NCBI RefSeq assembly: GCF_029784155.1
Contig: NC_073691.1
Span: 25,619,011 to 25,683,010 of the forward strand
Direction: 5' to 3'
From: Uranotaenia lowii
Taxonomy: Eukaryota; Arthropoda; Insecta; Diptera; Culicidae
Length of the DNA stretch: 64,000 bases
Position numbers and translations under genes: made by a program. Numbering within the stretch: position 1 is the first letter of the stretch; each line of letters opens with the position of its first letter. Positions 49,697-61,079 of this stretch are shown here, piece after piece. The notes under the pieces are model-generated. The model was not told the DNA's origin. It saw nothing but the letters and a program-made list of their open reading frames with translations, and did not search any database.

Positions 49697-50047
49697 CTGT
49701 TGAGATGGAGAAGAGGGAAATGAGTTTAAAAATTCATACATTAATAGTAAAAAAAACGAAAGTTTATCTCGGATGTTATTGCACAATAATTCTTATTATT
49801 TTTATCCAAATTTTGTAGTTGTGTGTACTTTCAAGTCGCACACAGTTTAAAAAAAATTCTTCTTAGGTAGTCCAGAGTTAGTTTGATACTCTAGAGACAC
49901 GGACAAAAAATTTTCGGGTGCTTGTCATTTACAAATTAGATACTGCGAAGAAATAAACACTGGAAACACCGAAATTAGACAAAAGGAAGATAAGGACATA
50001 ACAAGCACCGGAGGCGAACTGGGCACCCCTTTTCAGCCCCGGTGCTC

Positions 50048-50330
50048 AGCTTAGCTTAGCTTGATTGGCTTCACATATCTACCTTAGATAATTCTTCATT
50101 CTTAAAATTTTTTTTAAATAAAACTTCCATGATCGCTGGCGTGGCTAAGCAGAACATGTTCTACCTCGCCAATGGTTGCTCCTCCGTGATTGATCAATTT
50201 TGTGCAAGGGCCAACACAATGGTGCTTGGGATTAGATGATCATTCACAAAGCACAAAACTCATACTCTCCCATTGAAAAAGATCAATAACGGCGCCGGCC
50301 ACGTCCTTGTAATCAATGAAGGAAATATGA
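50048..50330 (-). mobile_element. 3-prime part of a fossil non-LTR retrotransposon
   Basis: On the minus strand it reads into AAGGTAGATATGTGAAGCCA followed by a short AAGCT pentamer tail ending at 50048. The upstream part (50150-50330) is less AT-rich than the intron. The terminal block matches 9041-9080. The 5-prime border is uncertain and no reverse transcriptase sequence remains. Confidence 0.5.
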
Positions 50331-52026
50331 AGGAATATTAGTAGGATACTTCTTAGGTTCAATCAACAACCTTTTATCCCTATATATTCCAAAGACTAAC
50401 TTTGAAAATTCATAAAACAAAGGTAGATCAATATCAATAACTATGGAAACCATCTGTACGTCTGTGAATCTATACTCAAACATCCAAGGAAAGGGGTTTT
50501 TTAGTAAGGGATAGGTTATAGATCAGTATTCATTTTGGTGAATGTTACGATCGAGGTTTCCTACACCTGCTCCTAGATATTTCCTAGGGAAAACTCCTAT
50601 ATCTATCTTTGAGGCAGTGAAAAGAAGTAATCATAAGAAGATGTATAATAAGAAGTGATAATATAAAGAAAAAAAATATCTTAAAATATTCTCTAAGCTT
50701 ACTTGTTTTTCCAGCTGCTATTCTTGCTACATTAATGTATTTTCAAAATCGACTTTTCAGGGTAAAAATACTACTATCAAAATTCAAAGAAGATTTATAT
50801 GAAGATATTTTAAATATTAAAGTTTTGTTTATAATTGAAGTGATTCTTTTTGTACCATTTGTTAAGTAAACTATGATGATTGAATAAGATCGTTTTTGGT
50901 AACCCATCAACGTTTATCAATTCTCTACCTCATATTGATGTTATAATTCCAGTTCCTTAACTAAGATCGATACTGTTGTTTCTGTCGAACGAATCACTTG
51001 ATGATTAAATTGCTATATTTTATCTTTGTATGACAAGAATCCAAAATTGGATATTTCTATTCAACATTAATGGTTAAAAAAATTATTCAAAAAATTGGCA
51101 GTTGTAAACGTTTTTTAAATTTTTGTCATTAAAAGGGATTTTCAGTACTTCTTTTTAAAAACCAACTCAGTTTCGATTTTAAGCATTCTTTTGGATACAT
51201 TTTATAAAAAAAGCAATCAATTTGCTTTGTATTTTGTTTCCCAAATGAATCTCTTTCCACTAATTTTGTAACGTTCAATCGAGGGGTGTTATCAATAGTT
51301 ATTTTTCAATACAAGATCTGCAAGAAGTGCTAGGAACAAAATTGAAAACGAAACACGAAAAATCTTCCACTAGGCGCAACCATCATTATTTTATATCAAT
51401 TGAAAACATTGAAACACAGAAACTTCTATCATTTTCACTTAAACTGCATCTAGAAACCATCACACAACTGTATTATGTATTGGAACAGATCAAAATAACA
51501 ATTATCACTCAGCTCAAATCAAGAAGCATGCAAAATAGGCACCCCTTTTTTAAGGAAAAACGTATGTTATCAAATAAAGGTTCACGAGCAACAATTTTGT
51601 AGTTCCTATCCCGAGCAGAATTTTAAGCCTGAAACGAAAGCAAACAGCTACTAAAATGAGCGATAAATCCCTTTATTTGTTTCACTTATAGTTGTTCTAC
51701 CATGTTTATGGCGTTCGCGACTTTATCAACGTTGCAGTTGGCGGATCGTTATTGAAAAACTAACCGGTACAACTGTGTTCGATGTTTACTCTTGAGCTCG
51801 AACTCGAGGACATCGGCTCAGGAGACAACAGACTTGCCAACTGAACTATATCACAAGCCCATATAAATCCCTAAATGATAGCATTATTTAGTATCGAATT
51901 TTTCCCACATGGCAAAATTAAGTTTGATTGAAGCATGAATATGTCGAAAGATGATACCTAACCAAAACCTTAAGAAGGCATTGATACCAAATTGAAAGAG
52001 GCGTCCAAGGACGGATGTAAAGAGGA

Positions 52027-52043
52027 GGGGGGGGGGGGGGGGG
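52027..52043 (+). repeat. G17 homopolymer
   Basis: Seventeen consecutive G flanked by GAGGA and AGGGATA. This is a possible length-polymorphic and sequencing-error-prone site. Confidence 0.9.
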
Positions 52044-53468
52044 AGGGATAATCACAAGCAGCTCAGAAATCTAGGAAACGAAAAAAAACAAGAAAATGAG
52101 AATAAAACGTAAAATAATCTGACCCCTGGAATAATATCTCATAAAGTTTCACTCTAACATAAGTTAAGGGTATCTCTGCAGAATTTCACTGCTAATGTTA
52201 TATAAGCTTATAAGATTTTTTTTAAACCTGAAAATATCTGGGAATTTGGAACAACAACACAAAATTTGGACAAAAAAAAGTTAGCATAACTCCAATTCCG
52301 GTTTTATTTAAATCGAAATACGTCAGAAGTTTTCAGATTGTTTTTCAAACTCCCAAAAAAATCATTTGGATGAAGCTGGTTCAAGCCCAATATGATTTTT
52401 ATTATTTAAAAGTGTGAATAAATCCAACAAATACGTACTGGGTTTCACAATATTCTGGCAACCAGGCTAGGCTGAAGACGGCTTAACTTGTCCTATTTAC
52501 CTTGCAAAGCCGGGTATGTCAAAATATATGTATATATCGGGAACGCCCTACAATAAATAACATGACATTTTCTCTTAATTTTTCAACAAAGAACATTTTT
52601 TAGGAAGTCCCAGTGAATGAAATGTTCAAGTTTAACGTTAATTTTTAACCAATATTCAAATATTCAAGTGATGGAAAACATTGAAATTAATTTAAAATTT
52701 TGATTTTTCTCCAACAAAACATTATTTTCACGATTTTTTTTAGAGCTATCGTTCAAACAAATGCATTCAGATTTTTTGCCTTTTACAAAGCATTGTTAAA
52801 AGAACATTTAGTAATTTTTTCGTAATATTGAAAAATGAGCCGATGACCGAGCACTTTCGAGGATGCCTTTTAGAAAACAGGATTTGCGGTGGACACTGTA
52901 TCTCAGCACAGAATCATCTGAAAATCAGAGCAAAATATTTTTAATAGATGTTTTTCTGGACCCCAACGTTTTTATTTAACTTAAAAAAAATTTTATGAAA
53001 TTTTTGTGGCGTGAAGTAAAAACTACGATTTTTCACAAAAAATCCGCCATATTTTATCTGTAAAATCTCCCCAAATAAAAAAAAAGAAAAAAAGAAAAAC
53101 GTTGGGGTTTGGTATTTTATATGTAGCAAATATGTTCCAAATTTGAAAAGCATCGGTGAAGTAGTTTTCAAATGACGATGTCCACGGACTTTAAAAATGT
53201 GCTTTCGAGAAAAACGCGTTTGAAGTTTCTGCGTTTGAAGTCTTGCAGTATTAGATTAGAGGAGATAAAGGCCTATAATTTCTACAGTTTTGCTTCGATT
53301 GACTTGAAAATTTGACACAACATTCTTGAAATGTTTTAAAATAAGAAAATAAAAAAATAAAAAATCGATTTTTTGAAAGTTTCAATTTTACGATCACTAC
53401 AAACACTTTCGTTAGTTTAAATTTTCTACACCCTTTCTCCGAGAATCAATATATCAATGAATTGCGAA

Positions 53469-53656
53469 GCCGCCGATCGTGGCCTAGAGGATAGCGTTCC
53501 AGTCTTCTAAGCCAGAGTCGATGAGATCGAATCCCGATCACGGCACACATAGTATACTTTCTGTGGTCTGGTGGTTTTAGCATTTGTAAGATGCTAGCCA
53601 TAATATCCTTGAAAGATGTACGCCTATATGAGATCCTATAAGTGTGTGTGAGTTTT
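53469..53656 (+). mobile_element. tRNA-derived SINE, copy 3
   Basis: This is the best-preserved head: GCCGCCGATC, A box GTGGCCTAGAGG, anticodon region AGTCTTCTAAGCCAG, B box GATCGAATCCC, and a closing GATCACGGC that can pair with the 5-prime strand. The shared SINE body and a GTGTGTGTGAG tail follow. The tRNA-Arg(UCU) likeness is from the D-arm GGATAGCG and the CTTCTAA loop. Confidence 0.85.
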
Positions 53657-54246
53657 TTTTTAAATATTATATTGATGTTTTTGTTCTTAGCATGTTTCAA
53701 ATTTCAAAGATTCATTTAATTGAGATTTTCAAATCTTGTGTTGTTTTTTCAGTCTTTTTATATATATATATCTTGAATACTCGAGATGATTGTTTAAAGT
53801 ACTGAACTGTTTTAAAGATATAAAATTGAAATAAGCCTTTGTAATATAATTGAAAAAAAAATCAATTCCTGTGTTTAATATCATTGTAAATTTGAATCTG
53901 ATTGATAAGAAAAATTTAACTATGGTAACCATTTACGGAGACAGGTTCAAACGCCATTCTTTTTGCAAACTAAATTACAGATGCGTCCGTTTATGGGTCC
54001 TTTCATGAATTTAATACATGTTACGGTAGATTTTATCAACTGTTATTTATATATTTGCTATGTTCCTGAAAAAAATATTAATTTTTAAGACTCCATATTC
54101 GATGACTGTTGTTTTAGTCAGAAGAACTTAATTTACCAAGAAATTACAGATTTTTGGATATTCGCTTAAGATACAAAATTTTGAACACCCCTTGTCACCA
54201 TTTAAAAATAATGCTGAACCATTTTGGAGAATAAATTCTTAAATGG
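53657..54246. other. AT-rich intronic spacer
   Basis: Nothing recognised apart from (TA)n at about 53759-53770. Confidence 0.4.
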
Positions 54247-54254
54247 CTGATGGT
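54247..54254 (+). repeat. 8-bp target duplication, left (CTGATGGT)
   Basis: Identical to 56187-56194 on the other side of the hAT-like element. Confidence 0.75.
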
Positions 54255-56186
54255 CAGGGTCATAGGACGAACCGGCTCATACGGGGGTTTTGTGACAGTT
54301 TTTTTTTTCTTCATATTAGTTTTGCTTGAACAAATCATACTTAAAGACTATAAAAACGTGTAGATCCTGTATCATTATTCAGCTTCGAGTTATGTTGCTA
54401 TAACAGTTAGGTACTTAAATAGGTATTTATTTAAATCCTAACTTTCGAAATGAAGTCCTTGAAATGTAAGTTTGTCAAGATTCAAATAATAAATAATGGA
54501 TTTTCCAACTTTAATTTTAGAGATATACATTTTGTATCTACGCGAATTATCAAATAATAACCTTATTTTTTTCAACCACGAAATTTGTAGAAATAAAAGT
54601 AAGAGATCATGTTTGCGATTCAATGCCGATTAATTTTCTACTCTTGTCAACTTGAATTACACTTGTTTCTGAATAACTTAGCAGTTTTGAATAATTTATT
54701 CAGTCTGTAAAGCTTCAATTAAGATATGTCTTCAATCTGCAGTATGAAAACCAATAAACTGTTTTTACAGCTTATTTTTCGTTTGAAGATAAAGTACAAG
54801 TTCTTTGTCCAATAAAAATTCATAAATAATTTACTATTTAATTAGAATCCTGTGAATATTTTTAAAAATTAAAATCTATGTTTATTTATTTAAGAACGAA
54901 ATCTTCAAAATTAATCCAAATTTTATTTTATATTTATCGAGCCTTCTTGTTTGTGTCTCCAAACTGACTCTGATTAAATATAAAATTTAAATTCAGAGTC
55001 TTGAATTTAAATTTTGTAACTGCGATCTTCTGAAATTTGAATCCTTAATGAAAATTTCACTTTGATATATTTATTTGGATTATAAAACATTACTTCGAGC
55101 TAAACTTAAATCTTCAATCAAAATCTGGTTCCCAAATCTGACTACGATTTTTTAATCTAAGTTAAAGATAATAGTTTCTTTTTATTACTACTAATTAATC
55201 GAAATTTGTATCAAAACCCTCAACCAGAACTCTCTAATTTTTGTTTTAAATATTTTCGCCTTTTAAAAATTTTCTTCAGTTATTTATTTAAAATTAAATT
55301 TGTAAATCGAAATAGAAATGGAGAATGATGAGACTGTTTTGGATTTTTCAATTCTGGATCAATATTATGAAACTTTCATTAGTTCCAATTAACAAAAGAA
55401 ATATACAATTTGAAATGTTGTAATGATTGTTAATTGCATTTTTGGTTTCACATTCCGAAATTATAAGTTCCCAAAAAGGGAAATTAATCTGGTGGAAGTT
55501 TAAAATGTATAACCAAGGTTCGAATCAGGTTTTTCCCCAATGATGATCCAAACTGGATCTCAATTACAAAAAAATGAATGACGAATCTTAAATCTGATGA
55601 CAGACATCGAATCTTGATGTTTATAAGCAAATTTGGATCCACAAAATCCATAAGTATTTCAACCTAATCTAACCAGATATTTTTCCACCTAAATATATTC
55701 AGGCCTTGCAATTTTCGATTATTTTCCCCAATACTCGTCAGTATCAAAATTATTTAATAAAAATCATTCAGAAAAGTCCTTAAAAACCTGTTTTTTATAT
55801 CAAAATACATCAGTAAATTTTGAATCCTATTTCAAAATAAAAAAATTCATAAATTTTGAAGATTTTTTTAATTTGGACCCAAAATACGTAATCATATTTT
55901 TAATGAGTCAATTCAAATTTATGTAACAAAATCGGAAACATCTTAGCAATCTGGCAAGCTTAATCTTGTCTTATAGAAACTTGATATTCGGGACTAAAAT
56001 TCGATCAACGAGTGAGAAATTTTTTGAAGAACTGTACTAGAATTGTGGAACTGGAATAAAATTTCAAGGTTCGGCTTTAGTTCTGAGTTTTCTGAGTTTT
56101 AGTGTTATTTTATAATTTGATTATTGAAATTTAGAGATTAGAAAAGAGCAGTTCGCTTGGCTTTTTGGAACTTTCTTACGGCCATG
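54255..56186 (+). mobile_element. hAT-like non-autonomous element, copy 2, with target duplication
   Basis: The element is 1,932 bp and lies between two CTGATGGT 8-mers. The left end is CAGGGTCATAGGAC; the right end, inverted, is CATGGCCGTAAGAAAG. The better-preserved left end of copy 1 (CAGGGCCGTAAGAAAAAC) links the two. A CAGGG-type terminus with an 8-bp duplication is characteristic of the hAT superfamily. The interior is AT-rich, aligns to 26510-28318 and contains no transposase frame, so it is a non-autonomous derivative. Confidence 0.75.
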
Positions 56187-56194
56187 CTGATGGT
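56187..56194 (+). repeat. 8-bp target duplication, right (CTGATGGT)
   Basis: Pairs with 54247-54254. Confidence 0.75.
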
Positions 56195-56468
56195 CATGGC
56201 TAAAGTGTATATTGCAATAAAAAAAATGATTGAAACTTGTAATGCAAAATTGTAAATATTGCCAAAAAAAAACCGATCCGAGGCTTTGAATTAAAAGAGA
56301 TGTTTAACAATATGTTTTGAAAAATTTGCAATAATTTTGTCATAATTTGCTCTTATGATCGTTAAATCATCTTAATCTATATTGAATGCACTGCAACATG
56401 ATATACACATTGTTCTCCAATCTTCACCATCATAAAATTTTTGATAACACTATAATCAATTTTTTAAG

Positions 56469-56492
56469 ATAAGTTAACCACCGTTAATTAAG
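56469..56492 (+). repeat. 24-bp target duplication, left
   Basis: ATAAGTTAACCACCGTTAAT plus TAAG is repeated exactly at 57171-57194. Confidence 0.9.
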
Positions 56493-57170
56493 CGTGTGTC
56501 AAAATCATTGTACTCACAAAATTTACTTTTGAAAAGAAATTAAGGATTTTTTTTTCATTTGTTTTTTTTTTCGTGAAAATACAATGATTTTTTCTGTATT
56601 GGAGCTTCTTTTTCGAAATGTTTGTAAGGATAAGAGAAGAAAAGAAGCACTCAAATCCCGAAAAGTGATACATAAGTACTTCCTGGATTATCAAGCAACA
56701 GTGACTGGAAGGTGCAGGGATGATCACCATAAGTACAACCGAACCAAAAAATACAAATCAACCCATGCAGCCTGCTTCCCTCATCCCCTATCAATGGACT
56801 ATGGTGAGATTGTTTCATTTTATTTTAATTATATTTATACATAAATATTTCGTCAATCCTATTTGCCATGTAGGATTTCCCACTTAAACATCCCTTCCAA
56901 AACCTTTCCGAAACAGCTTTATGGGTTGTATGAGTTCTCTGCACCTAAAGAGTTATTTTTGCTGTTTCAGATAATCCCTTTTATGATTACATTGACTTGT
57001 CACGGTGTGCATCATGGTATCACACTGATCTTCAAGAGCAGCACTTGGAATGAATATTGAATCCAGATACTCATTTTGGCATCTTGCGTTGCTCTTGATT
57101 ATCAGTTGTACCTCGTGTATCAGCCAATGCAAGATGTGTGTAGTCACCCTATGCTATGCTATGCTATGCT
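56493..57170 (+). mobile_element. 678-bp retroposed insertion with (TATGC)n tail
   Basis: The segment lies between 24-bp exact direct repeats and ends in about four CTATG pentamers directly before the right repeat. A long target duplication, a 3-prime pentamer tail and no terminal inverted repeats are hallmarks of LINE-mediated insertion. The subterminal GATGTGTGTAGTCA resembles the ends at 9041-9080 and 50048-50095. The 86-codon frame at 56584-56844 has no recognised domain. It is either a 5-prime-truncated non-LTR element or a SINE-like passenger. Confidence 0.8.
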
Positions 57171-57194
57171 ATAAGTTAACCACCGTTAATTAAG
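57171..57194 (+). repeat. 24-bp target duplication, right
   Basis: Exact copy of 56469-56492. Confidence 0.9.
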
Positions 57195-59180
57195 TTTTGT
57201 AAATTATATTTCGGCATATCGGTGAAATGTATATTCTTGGATAGAAAAGTGAGAAGAAAATTTGACAGATGTTGAAAAGAGCGGAAGAGCATTTTTGCGA
57301 GGAAAACTTATAAACGTACACCATACTTTGCCCTGCAACATTTCATTATTTAGGAGAAGTAGTACCGGGATAGAGGTGGCACAACCTTAACCTATACAAT
57401 GAAATCTGGTTGGTCCGAAGTCTACATGTGGTAAACACGTATACTCCGCACGTATGCCCGGACGTATGGAATTTAGTTGCAAAATAAATATTTTTAATTT
57501 TATAACTTCAACTCGAGATTTTAAAAAAATTCCACACAACTCCACTCTAATTTTACGTTGGATAGATTTTCACATTTCTGGGCTACAAAATATGGCTAAT
57601 TGGGCTACCTTTTTTTTGCCATTTTTGGAGAACGACGTCAAAGAGTTGAACCACTTTTTTCATCAAATTTGACTTCTAAGCCAATAACCTCCCGGATCAC
57701 GAACTTAATTGATATTTAATTGGATCTCTAGGTTGATTTTTCTCAAAAAACCATTCATAAAACATACTTTTTATATTTCGAAGCATTATCGGTATCACGG
57801 AAAACTCCCAAAACATAATTAAATTACGGTTTCTCAAATATTCTTCTGTTTATTGTTCAAATCATAGAACCTTTTTCACTGTTAAATATACATGAGAACC
57901 AATTGAAACTTTAAAAATTGTTAGAAACTTTTATGGTATTATTTTAAAATATGAAATATGAAATAATATTGAATGTGAAATTAAAAAATTTAGAAAACAT
58001 GAAGCAAAAAGATTGTATTTCTCGTTTAAAATGTAAATTAAGTGTTTGACAACAATTGAAATAATAAATCATCATTTAAGAAAAAAAGCCCACAAACCTT
58101 AATTTCAAAATTTTGATCAGTAGTGGCGGAATTGTTCAACAATTCTCATCTATCATAAAATTTCAATATTGACTAGTTAATTAATGAAAAGTTAAAAAAA
58201 AATGATCGGTACTAGAGCGTTGTCAGGTCAATCTATATTGATTTAATTTCATATGTATTGTAATTTTGAGATAATTTTAGATTCAATTAACCTTTCTAGG
58301 ATGTGATAGATTTTGCAGCAATATGTTGGAAAATTTTAATACAAGAATTTACTTACTGAGATATTAAAATAAATTTTAATTCTTACAATAAAAAAAAAGA
58401 ATTTAAAAAAAAATTATGAAAATAATATGTTATTTTTTGTGAAATTATGATTATTGAAAAATTTTGAAAAGTTTCAGAGCAAAAATTGTTGAAAACAGAC
58501 TTTTTGCCAGCTTTTTTTAGATTTGGACCACTGTAGGACGGTGAGCAAAAAAAGTTTAAAAACCACTGGTTTAGTGCCAATAGTATCAATCATCAATGGT
58601 CAATGAAAAAAAAAGGTTAACAGGCCAATTTGTTTGATGAAACTAGTCAAGCTGTAGCTCTATAATTCAATTTACTTCATCGAGTTGATTTCACTGCTGG
58701 ATTCTACAGCAGAAAACGCTCATCGTGCCCCGATTAATGGTGCTTATACTGCCCTAGGGGGGATTCGCATTATTCCCCTAAAGTGACTGATTTTCAGCTT
58801 TCGGCAAAAAAATTTGAAAAAAACATTTTTAAACGTTTTTATATTCTTTTTCATGTTTTAGCAAGCTTGGACAAAAACTTTTTTAGTGTCTGAACAACGA
58901 AACAGTGATGTAACTCAGATACTGTAGCTGTTTTCTAGGATTGAATTAGCTTCCTTCATAAGGTGTCCATCATGCCCTTATTTCCACTATATACAGAATG
59001 TTTTTTTGTCAATCATTAAAATTAAGCCAAAAAAAAGTAGAAACTATTAAATATTAAGATTCAGTGCCTTCCACTTTTCGACCAGCTTTAAAATTCTTGG
59101 CATCACCGAAATAAAAAAAAATAACTTTGAGGCCCCTAAATTCATCCCGGCTAAAGCCCTTAAATTCCAATCTAACTCAC
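57195..59180. other. AT-rich intronic DNA
   Basis: No supported exon or repeat. Confidence 0.4.
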
Positions 59181-59818
59181 CTGATCCGTTGCAGCAACGA
59201 TGAACGAGGAAGTTGAGGTCGATTTTTCCCGTCCAGAATTCGATGGCTTCTTCTTCTTCTGCTTCTGTTTCCCCTTACTTTCCCTCTTCACCAATTCAGT
59301 GACAGTTCCGTCAGACGGAGAACAACGAAAGCAATAGAAACTACAACAATCACCTTCACCAGATCCTGTTCCGATTCCTGCTGCCGGTGGATTTTGCTGC
59401 AGCCACTTTTGTTGTTGTCTTTGTTGCAGCACTTGATTGTCAGAAACGGTTCTACCACCTTCTTCGTAGGAATTTCTTCGACAAACGCTGCTGATGCAGC
59501 ATCGGTGACAATTGCTGTTATTGTTGTTGTCAGTTTTGTTCCTTCGTCTGTCAGCGGTAGCGTAGCTAATTCCGTAGCTGATGCAACCGGTTTTGCCGAG
59601 GAAGTTTGACGCTGGTAGCGTTTTTGTTGCTGTTGTTGTTGTCGTTGGTGTAATTGCTGTTGATTTATTTTCTATCGTTGGAGTTGCTGCTGGCGTATAA
59701 TTGAGACGCTCTAACGAAGCTTGACTATTAGTGATTCTATTGTCGTTCGGAAAATTTCCTCCTGGTACGGTAGGGAAATTGATGCTTCTATTTGACTGCA
59801 GGTGAAGTTTTCGATATT
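59181..59818 (-). CDS. First visible exon of the unidentified minus-strand gene
   Basis: This 638-bp exon follows a pyrimidine tract ending CTTTCAG (acceptor AG at 59820-59819) and ends CAG before GTGAGT (59180-59175). It holds 2 + 212x3 bases and leaves in phase 0, matching the next exon. I checked every codon and found no stop. The 212-residue peptide has a Thr/Pro-rich segment (about 41-70), an Asn run (97-100), a first Cys cluster CHRCCISSVC (103-112), Gln runs (131-141), a second Cys cluster DCCSFYCFRC (156-165) and a Lys-rich stretch ending KQKQKKKKP (about 183-191). Such Cys clusters can be palmitoylated or metal-binding, but no domain is recognised. The split first codon shows that at least one upstream exon exists. 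Confidence 0.85.
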
Positions 59819-61079
59819 CTGAAAGGAGATAAGAAAGAAAAAAATTGAGGCTTAATAATTAAGTGAAGAACAGAAGAATTATAAGAAAAGATTTTGGGAT
59901 AATGGCAAATTGAGCACCTACTAAAATTTCAAGAAGGTTATTTTGTATTTTTTCTTATATCGGAAAATAATTTCATTAAAGTCATGAAACTGCTTTAAAA
60001 AGTGATGATTCCGAGTTCAATTATGTTTCAAACGAATCGTTTCAAATTCTCTCCTTGAATCATCAAGCTTAAAACCTCAAATTCGATTGCAGCAAAACAG
60101 CACAAATCACAGAGTAGCAGAAATTTCCTCGCATTGCTCTAGAATTCCCACCTCGGGGAAACTGTTTGTTGTCAACCCTCCATATTTGCTGCATCACTTG
60201 TCGCAGAATCCAAAAACAGCAAGACAAACACTTCTAGGCTCCAATTGCCGGACCAATAGGTCAATCTTGTGCGGCGGAAGTGCACTTGAGATCCGATAAT
60301 CGCATAAAAGTCTTAAATCTTAAACTTTAAAACTTTCTTTTTCAAAATTGATTCAATTAAAAGGTCAGATTCCAGTTTTGAAGATAAAGAACCCATGAGA
60401 ATAAGACAAACAAAAGTTCTGATGACATTCTAGCTTGTCCACCCACCACATTCTGCAGAAACGAGAGAAATGTGACAAAGTGGAGAATTTCTCACTGGCT
60501 CATGTGGCTTGTGGATTTGTTGTGGCACGCCACACAATCTTTGTGGGCCAGTTTCCGCACCATGGACCAGAAACTGGCCCGGGTAAATATTTGCTTCCCG
60601 GACCGGGAACTGACTGACATGTTAGCTGATTTAGCCAATTCCACCCGAGAAGAACGACACGTTTGACGTTTGTTGCAGGCTCTGCCCGGATTTGGGTCAG
60701 CCGATAGGTTAATCTGATGGCCAGGAGAAATGTTCTTTAAAAGGCTACACTTTAAGACATTTTTTCAAATTAAAATAATCCTTCAAAAGTAAAATTAACA
60801 TTGCCCTTGGATTTTTTTTTTATTAAACTCCATAAGAAAATTTATAAGGAATATTCAAAATTAAAGGGTTTCTCTCAGTCGCTAGGCCTTTCCCTGTCAG
60901 AATACTTCAGTAAGAAGACGGGAGTTCAAAAAGACTTTGGCATCCTTCGGTTTGCAAAAACTATTTGAAATTTACATTCACCGTTCGGTTTCAGCTCTTC
61001 CTAGTTTCAAATATTTATGTTATGTAACATCTAAGCAACTATCAGGAGATGAAACCGAACGGTGGAGACAAATTCAAAA
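59819..61079. other. Upstream intron of the gene, or its 5-prime flank
   Basis: The acceptor at 59820 requires an upstream exon ending in phase 1. None could be identified here. The stretch 60080-60720 is less AT-rich and could hold a short exon or regulatory DNA, but its frames lack paired splice sites. Confidence 0.4.
60979..61064. repeat. 15-bp perfect inverted repeat at the edge of satellite F
   Basis: CACCGTTCGGTTTCA (60979-60993) is exactly inverted as TGAAACCGAACGGTG (61050-61064), with a 56-bp loop. It lies directly before the first unit of the array. Confidence 0.85.

Larger units (their letters stand above)
49697..59180 (-). other. 9.5-kb intron between the first and second visible exons
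   Basis: It is bounded by GTGAGT (59180-59175) and the CAACAG acceptor (49702-49697), both phase 0. It contains two fossil retroposon ends, a SINE, a complete hAT-like element and unique AT-rich DNA (49900-50040, 50331-53468, 57195-59180) where I see no exon. Confidence 0.75.

Noticed and set aside
5456..53656. tRNA genes at the three A-box/B-box heads
   Set aside because: Stems are imperfect and each head continues into the same non-tRNA body with a TG tail, so these are SINE copies.
56584..56844. 86-codon frame in the retroposed insertion
   Set aside because: No endonuclease or reverse transcriptase motif is visible, so it is treated as non-coding 3-prime sequence.
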